Shown here one piece after another: positions 61,995 through 64,000 of a stretch of 64,000 nucleotides of DNA. This DNA comes from UBA6080 sp964607515. Its GTDB lineage: Bacteria > Fermentibacterota > Fermentibacteria > Fermentibacterales > JCC-6. Both the position numbers and the translations under genes were made by a program. The stretch lies in assembly GCA_964607515.1 (NCBI GenBank), contig CAZSKU010000009.1:19490-83489 (forward strand), read 5' to 3'. The notes under the pieces were generated by a model. That model saw nothing but the letters and a program-made list of their open reading frames with translations. It was not told where the DNA came from and searched no databases. Each line of letters begins with the position of its first letter. The stretch's first letter is position 1.

Positions 61995-62026
61995 ATCTGC
62001 ATTACGCATATTAGCATAACGCAGAT
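61995..62026. promoter_or_regulatory. imperfect palindrome upstream of the ATPase gene
   Basis: ATCTGCATTACGC (61995-62007) and GCATAACGCAGAT (62014-62026) match as inverted repeats in 11 of 13 positions, with a 6-bp spacer. The region is AT-rich. It lies between the ATPase gene and tRNA-Ser, and could be an operator of the ATPase gene. Confidence 0.55.
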
Positions 62027-62126
62027 TTGCAGAATGTCAATTCGTCTGCGTTTGAAAGACTAACACTTCAGGATACTGGATTGGCTGTGATTCAGGCAGG
62101 TAGATTGTTATAGTAAGCCTCCCGGC

Positions 62127-62215
62127 GGAGGGGTGCCGGAGCGGTTGAACGGGACGGTCTCGAAAACCGTTGACTCCTTTGGGGTCCGTGGGTTCGAATC
62201 CCACCTCCTCCGCCA
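62127..62215 (+). tRNA. tRNA-Ser (anticodon CGA)
   Basis: Acceptor GGAGGGG pairs with CTCCTCC (one G-T), the anticodon stem ACGGT/ACCGT encloses CTCGAAA, the long variable arm typical of tRNA-Ser follows, and the T-arm has GGTTCGAATCC. CCA is encoded. It reads TCG. A TATAGT box at 62109-62114 may be its -10 element. Confidence 0.96.
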
Positions 62216-62227
62216 GGAAATTATAAA

Positions 62228-62247
62228 CGGGGGGCCTGAGCCCCCCG
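62228..62247. terminator. hairpin terminator after tRNA-Ser
   Basis: CGGGGGGC pairs with GCCCCCCG around CTGA. It lies 12 bp after the tRNA CCA and 14 bp after the end of the convergent surface-protein gene. On the minus strand it is followed by TTTATAATTT, on the plus strand by CTTCCTTTC, so it probably serves both. Confidence 0.82.
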
Positions 62248-62261
62248 CTTCCTTTCGTGCG

Positions 62262-63947
62262 TTACCTCAGCAGACATACCGTTTCTGTTGCATCTCCCAG
62301 GGGGGACGACAGCACCAGCGTGTATACGCCCGGGGGCAGCCTGCCGCCGGAATCGTCGGTTCCACCCCAGACGAGATTCTGCAGGCCGGCCCGGGACTCG
62401 CCGCCATGGATCGTTCCCACAAGCCTGCCAGTGATGTCGAAGACCCTGAGTGACGACCAACAGGGCGAATCCAGTTTGAAGGAAACCGTCGCGTTCGATG
62501 TGAACGGGTTGGGACTGACGGACAGCGCCGGACGGGAAGGACCGCCGGGGTTCGTGACAATCCCGGTCTGGGTCACCGTGAACTGGATGGTGTCGCTGGC
62601 GGCGACGGCTCCTCCCGACCAGGAGTCTGCTATCAGCTGGTTGGATCCCACCTGGGCGAGGAAATCGTCCCGATACGTCCACTTCAGTCCCGTGCCGAAG
62701 GCGTAGAGGTTGCCATCGGTTGACCCGAAGTACATAACACCGTCGGTTACCGCGGGAGTACAGTGCAAACCCCACACATCCGACGAGACATCGTGAGTCC
62801 ATATGATATTGCCCGTGGCCGCGTCCGCGGCATATACAACATCGTACGGATCTTCAAACCCTCCCCAAAAGACAACGCCGTCTGCAACTGCCGGAGAACC
62901 GTGAAGACTGTTGGGTATGGACCACAACAATGAACCATCGCTCATCCGAATGGCGAAGACCGAGGAGTCACTGGGAACAGCAGCCCCGCAGATGATAATG
63001 TCCTCGAACACAGCCGGTGTTGGCTCGACCCAAAAACTGCTGATCTGGGTTTCCCACTCCAGGGATCCCGTCATGGCGTCGAACCTGTGTACCGCGCCGT
63101 CGCACCCTCCGATGTATATCTTGCCATCGACAATTGTGGGCGACGTGTCCCAGTATCCGCCTTCAGTAATCGTGTGCGACCAGACGGTCTGACCTGTCCC
63201 GGCGTCCAGGGCGCACAGGGGGCCGTTCCAGGTGCCCACGAGAAAAACTCCGTCAAACGATGCCATGCAATTACCGATCTGTCCGGAAATGACAGTTTCC
63301 CATTCCATCCGACCATCCGAAGCCGAAAGGCAGTACACCCTGGTCTTACCTCGGAAACTGTTATCGTATCCCGCGCACGCCACCCGACCATCAGTTACGC
63401 AGGGGGTTCCGCCATCAGCGGTTGGGCCGTGGAAAGCCCATACCCTCTCTCCGGAGGCTGCGTCCAGGCAGAAAACGGAATCTCCCCCCTGAACGTAGAG
63501 CCGGCCATCTACATATGATGGTGGATCATCATGTGCACCAATAGGATAACTCCATATTTCCTGGCCGGTGGCAGCATCCAGTGCGTGCACCGATGAACGT
63601 CCAACCTGGTAAACCACTCCCTCGACCACGATCGGATTCTCGAAGGTGTGCAGTTGGCTGCAGACGGGCGCTGTCCATAAAACATCATCCGTCATCGGAG
63701 CCGGCGATTCCGAGAAGCCGTGATGCAGATTGCACTGCATGTATGTCGGCCAGTCCGTGACCAGCCTCGGGACCGGAGCGAACGGCTCCCCGTTCAGGGA
63801 GAAGACCACAGAGTCCGGCAGAAGGTTTTCGTTCTGGACGATCGCCCTGAGGGTCAGCCAGTCGCCGTCGTACACGCCTCCGTCAACGGGCTCGATTATG
63901 GAAACGTCCACCGCCGATAGAATGCCCAGCAGAAGATAAACATCCAT
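62262..63947 (-). CDS. exported PQQ-like beta-propeller with sorting domain
   Basis: The 561-aa protein starts at ATG 63947 (AAGGAGG upstream) with a short signal (MDVYLLLGILSAVDV). An Ig-like part (about 15-60) is followed by about eight PQQ-like blades, for example 'VHALDAATGQEIWSYPIG', 'VFCLDAASGERVWAFHGP' and 'LCALDAGTGQTVWSHTI' (about 90-450). The last ~80 residues ('LSVSPNPFTSNATVSFKL', 'RVFDITGRLVGTI', 'LPPGVYTLVLSSP') are a FlgD-like sorting module. It is a surface protein of unknown ligand, similar in design to the lipoprotein at 21677-22762. Confidence 0.9.
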   Translation of the reverse strand: MDVYLLLGILSAVDVSIIEPVDGGVYDGDWLTLRAIVQNENLLPDSVVFSLNGEPFAPVPRLVTDWPTYMQCNLHHGFSESPAPMTDDVLWTAPVCSQLHTFENPIVVEGVVYQVGRSSVHALDAATGQEIWSYPIGAHDDPPSYVDGRLYVQGGDSVFCLDAASGERVWAFHGPTADGGTPCVTDGRVACAGYDNSFRGKTRVYCLSASDGRMEWETVISGQIGNCMASFDGVFLVGTWNGPLCALDAGTGQTVWSHTITEGGYWDTSPTIVDGKIYIGGCDGAVHRFDAMTGSLEWETQISSFWVEPTPAVFEDIIICGAAVPSDSSVFAIRMSDGSLLWSIPNSLHGSPAVADGVVFWGGFEDPYDVVYAADAATGNIIWTHDVSSDVWGLHCTPAVTDGVMYFGSTDGNLYAFGTGLKWTYRDDFLAQVGSNQLIADSWSGGAVAASDTIQFTVTQTGIVTNPGGPSRPALSVSPNPFTSNATVSFKLDSPCWSSLRVFDITGRLVGTIHGGESRAGLQNLVWGGTDDSGGRLPPGVYTLVLSSPLGDATETVCLLR

Positions 63948-64000
63948 GAGCGCCTCCTTGGGGCAGCAACGTGTCCGTGAGAATAAAATGGAGCCGGACG

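Overview
The window is a chromosomal segment of a GC-rich, Gram-negative, probably anaerobic bacterium. Evidence for the envelope is a TolC/MFP/RND efflux operon, an OmpP1/FadL-like porin and a second predicted beta-barrel. Evidence for the metabolism is formate-tetrahydrofolate ligase, a membrane pyrophosphatase with the K+-dependent signature, a two-subunit class I fumarase, a tungstate ABC transporter and many Fe-S proteins. Five exported proteins end in FlgD-like sorting modules (pattern 'SPNP...vyDxxGRlv...l..G.Y...'), as in the FCB supergroup and its uncultured relatives. The phylum cannot be named from sequence alone. No rRNA, CRISPR, transposase or phage module was seen.

Layout. 1-7.2 kb: exported and zinc-ribbon proteins, the pyrophosphatase, an unknown protein, and a radical-SAM aminomutase with glutamate-type active-site residues. 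7.4-11.3 kb: cation antiporter with an EIIA-type protein, small envelope proteins. 11.4-16.8 kb (minus): a tightly overlapping operon of creatininase-like amidohydrolase, ABC ATPase and permease, CutA, fumarase alpha and beta, and malic enzyme. 16.8-18 kb: CofE-like ligase, small membrane protein, tRNA-Gln with promoter and terminator. 18.1-25.9 kb: surface beta-propellers, two alkaline-phosphatase-superfamily lipoproteins and a PAS/GAF sensor. 25.8-31.9 kb: TetR-TolC-MFP-RND operon with a perfect palindromic operator. 32-41.1 kb: gingipain-like C25 protease, fhs, Spy-like protein, UPF0178 protein, porin, propeller lipoprotein, SGNH protein. 41.3-45.4 kb: tungstate transporter behind a structured leader, and a PadR/HAAS pair. 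45.6-49 kb: a frameshifted B12-binding radical-SAM gene, an FG-GAP surface protein, tRNA-Asp.

The most notable region is 49.1-52.4 kb. Three tandem paralogous genes for exported proteins each carry one in-frame TGA at the same place, in the motifs C-A-T-TGA, C-G-P-TGA and C-G-G-TGA. Exactly 12 nt after each TGA lies a 7-bp hairpin with an identical AGGT loop, and its stem shows compensatory changes. I read these as a selenoprotein family with CxxU motifs and bacterial SECIS elements. A NapH-like membrane polyferredoxin with a repeated four-cysteine periplasmic domain follows 19 bp downstream, suggesting an extracytoplasmic redox system.

A second unusual locus, 56.1-60.3 kb (minus), encodes four exported or membrane-anchored ferredoxins without twin-arginine signals, a predicted outer-membrane barrel and a DsbD/TauE-type membrane protein, tightly packed. 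It may be an Fe-S based electron conduit across the envelope. The window ends with a cupin, an AAA ATPase with a palindrome at its promoter, tRNA-Ser and a PQQ-repeat surface protein.
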